Positions 6,680 through 6,687 of a stretch of DNA of 6,687 nucleotides are shown one piece after another. The notes beneath the pieces are model-generated. The model made no database searches and was not told the DNA's origin. It worked only from the letters and a program-made list of their open reading frames with translations. The stretch is from positions 1-6,687 of the forward strand of contig CANFLJ010000111.1 of the NCBI GenBank assembly GCA_947447815.1, given 5' to 3'. Position 1 is the first letter of the stretch, and each line of letters starts with the position of its first letter. Made by a program: the position numbers and the translations under genes. This DNA comes from Chitinophagaceae bacterium. Lineage in GTDB: Bacteria; Bacteroidota; Bacteroidia; Chitinophagales; Chitinophagaceae.

Positions 6680-6687
6680 AATAAAAA

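Overview
This looks like a low-GC chromosomal segment from a member of the Bacteroidota, probably close to the Chitinophagaceae. The lineage call is an inference. It rests on an outer-membrane beta-barrel receptor of the TonB-dependent type, TAnnTTTG-like promoter elements, few clear Shine-Dalgarno sequences, and a small secreted protein ending in a PPPN-type tail. No RNA genes, CRISPR arrays or insertion sequences were found.

Layout: positions 1-1361 (+) hold the C-terminal 452 residues of an outer-membrane beta-barrel receptor whose start lies outside the window. It converges with no gap on recN (1362-3017, -), encoding the SMC-like DNA repair ATPase. Upstream of recN, a strong intrinsic terminator (3075-3111, -) closes a two-gene operon: a SulP-family anion transporter with a C-terminal STAS domain (3762-5327, -) followed by a beta-class carbonic anhydrase (3133-3765, -). 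The two genes overlap by four bases (ATGA). Further upstream on the same strand are a small secreted or membrane-anchored protein of unknown function (5498-5794) and fabG (5927-6679), which has its own terminator (5873-5900).

How the genes work together: the SulP transporter and carbonic anhydrase form a plausible bicarbonate module. The transporter would move HCO3- across the inner membrane and the anhydrase would interconvert it with CO2 in the cytoplasm. The anhydrase carries the residues of the type II beta-CA bicarbonate regulatory site. The receptor, RecN, FabG and the small protein look like independent neighbours: each is set off by strand, a terminator or an intergenic gap. Nothing in the window is clearly a new defence or mobile system. 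The least explained element is the small protein at 5498-5794.
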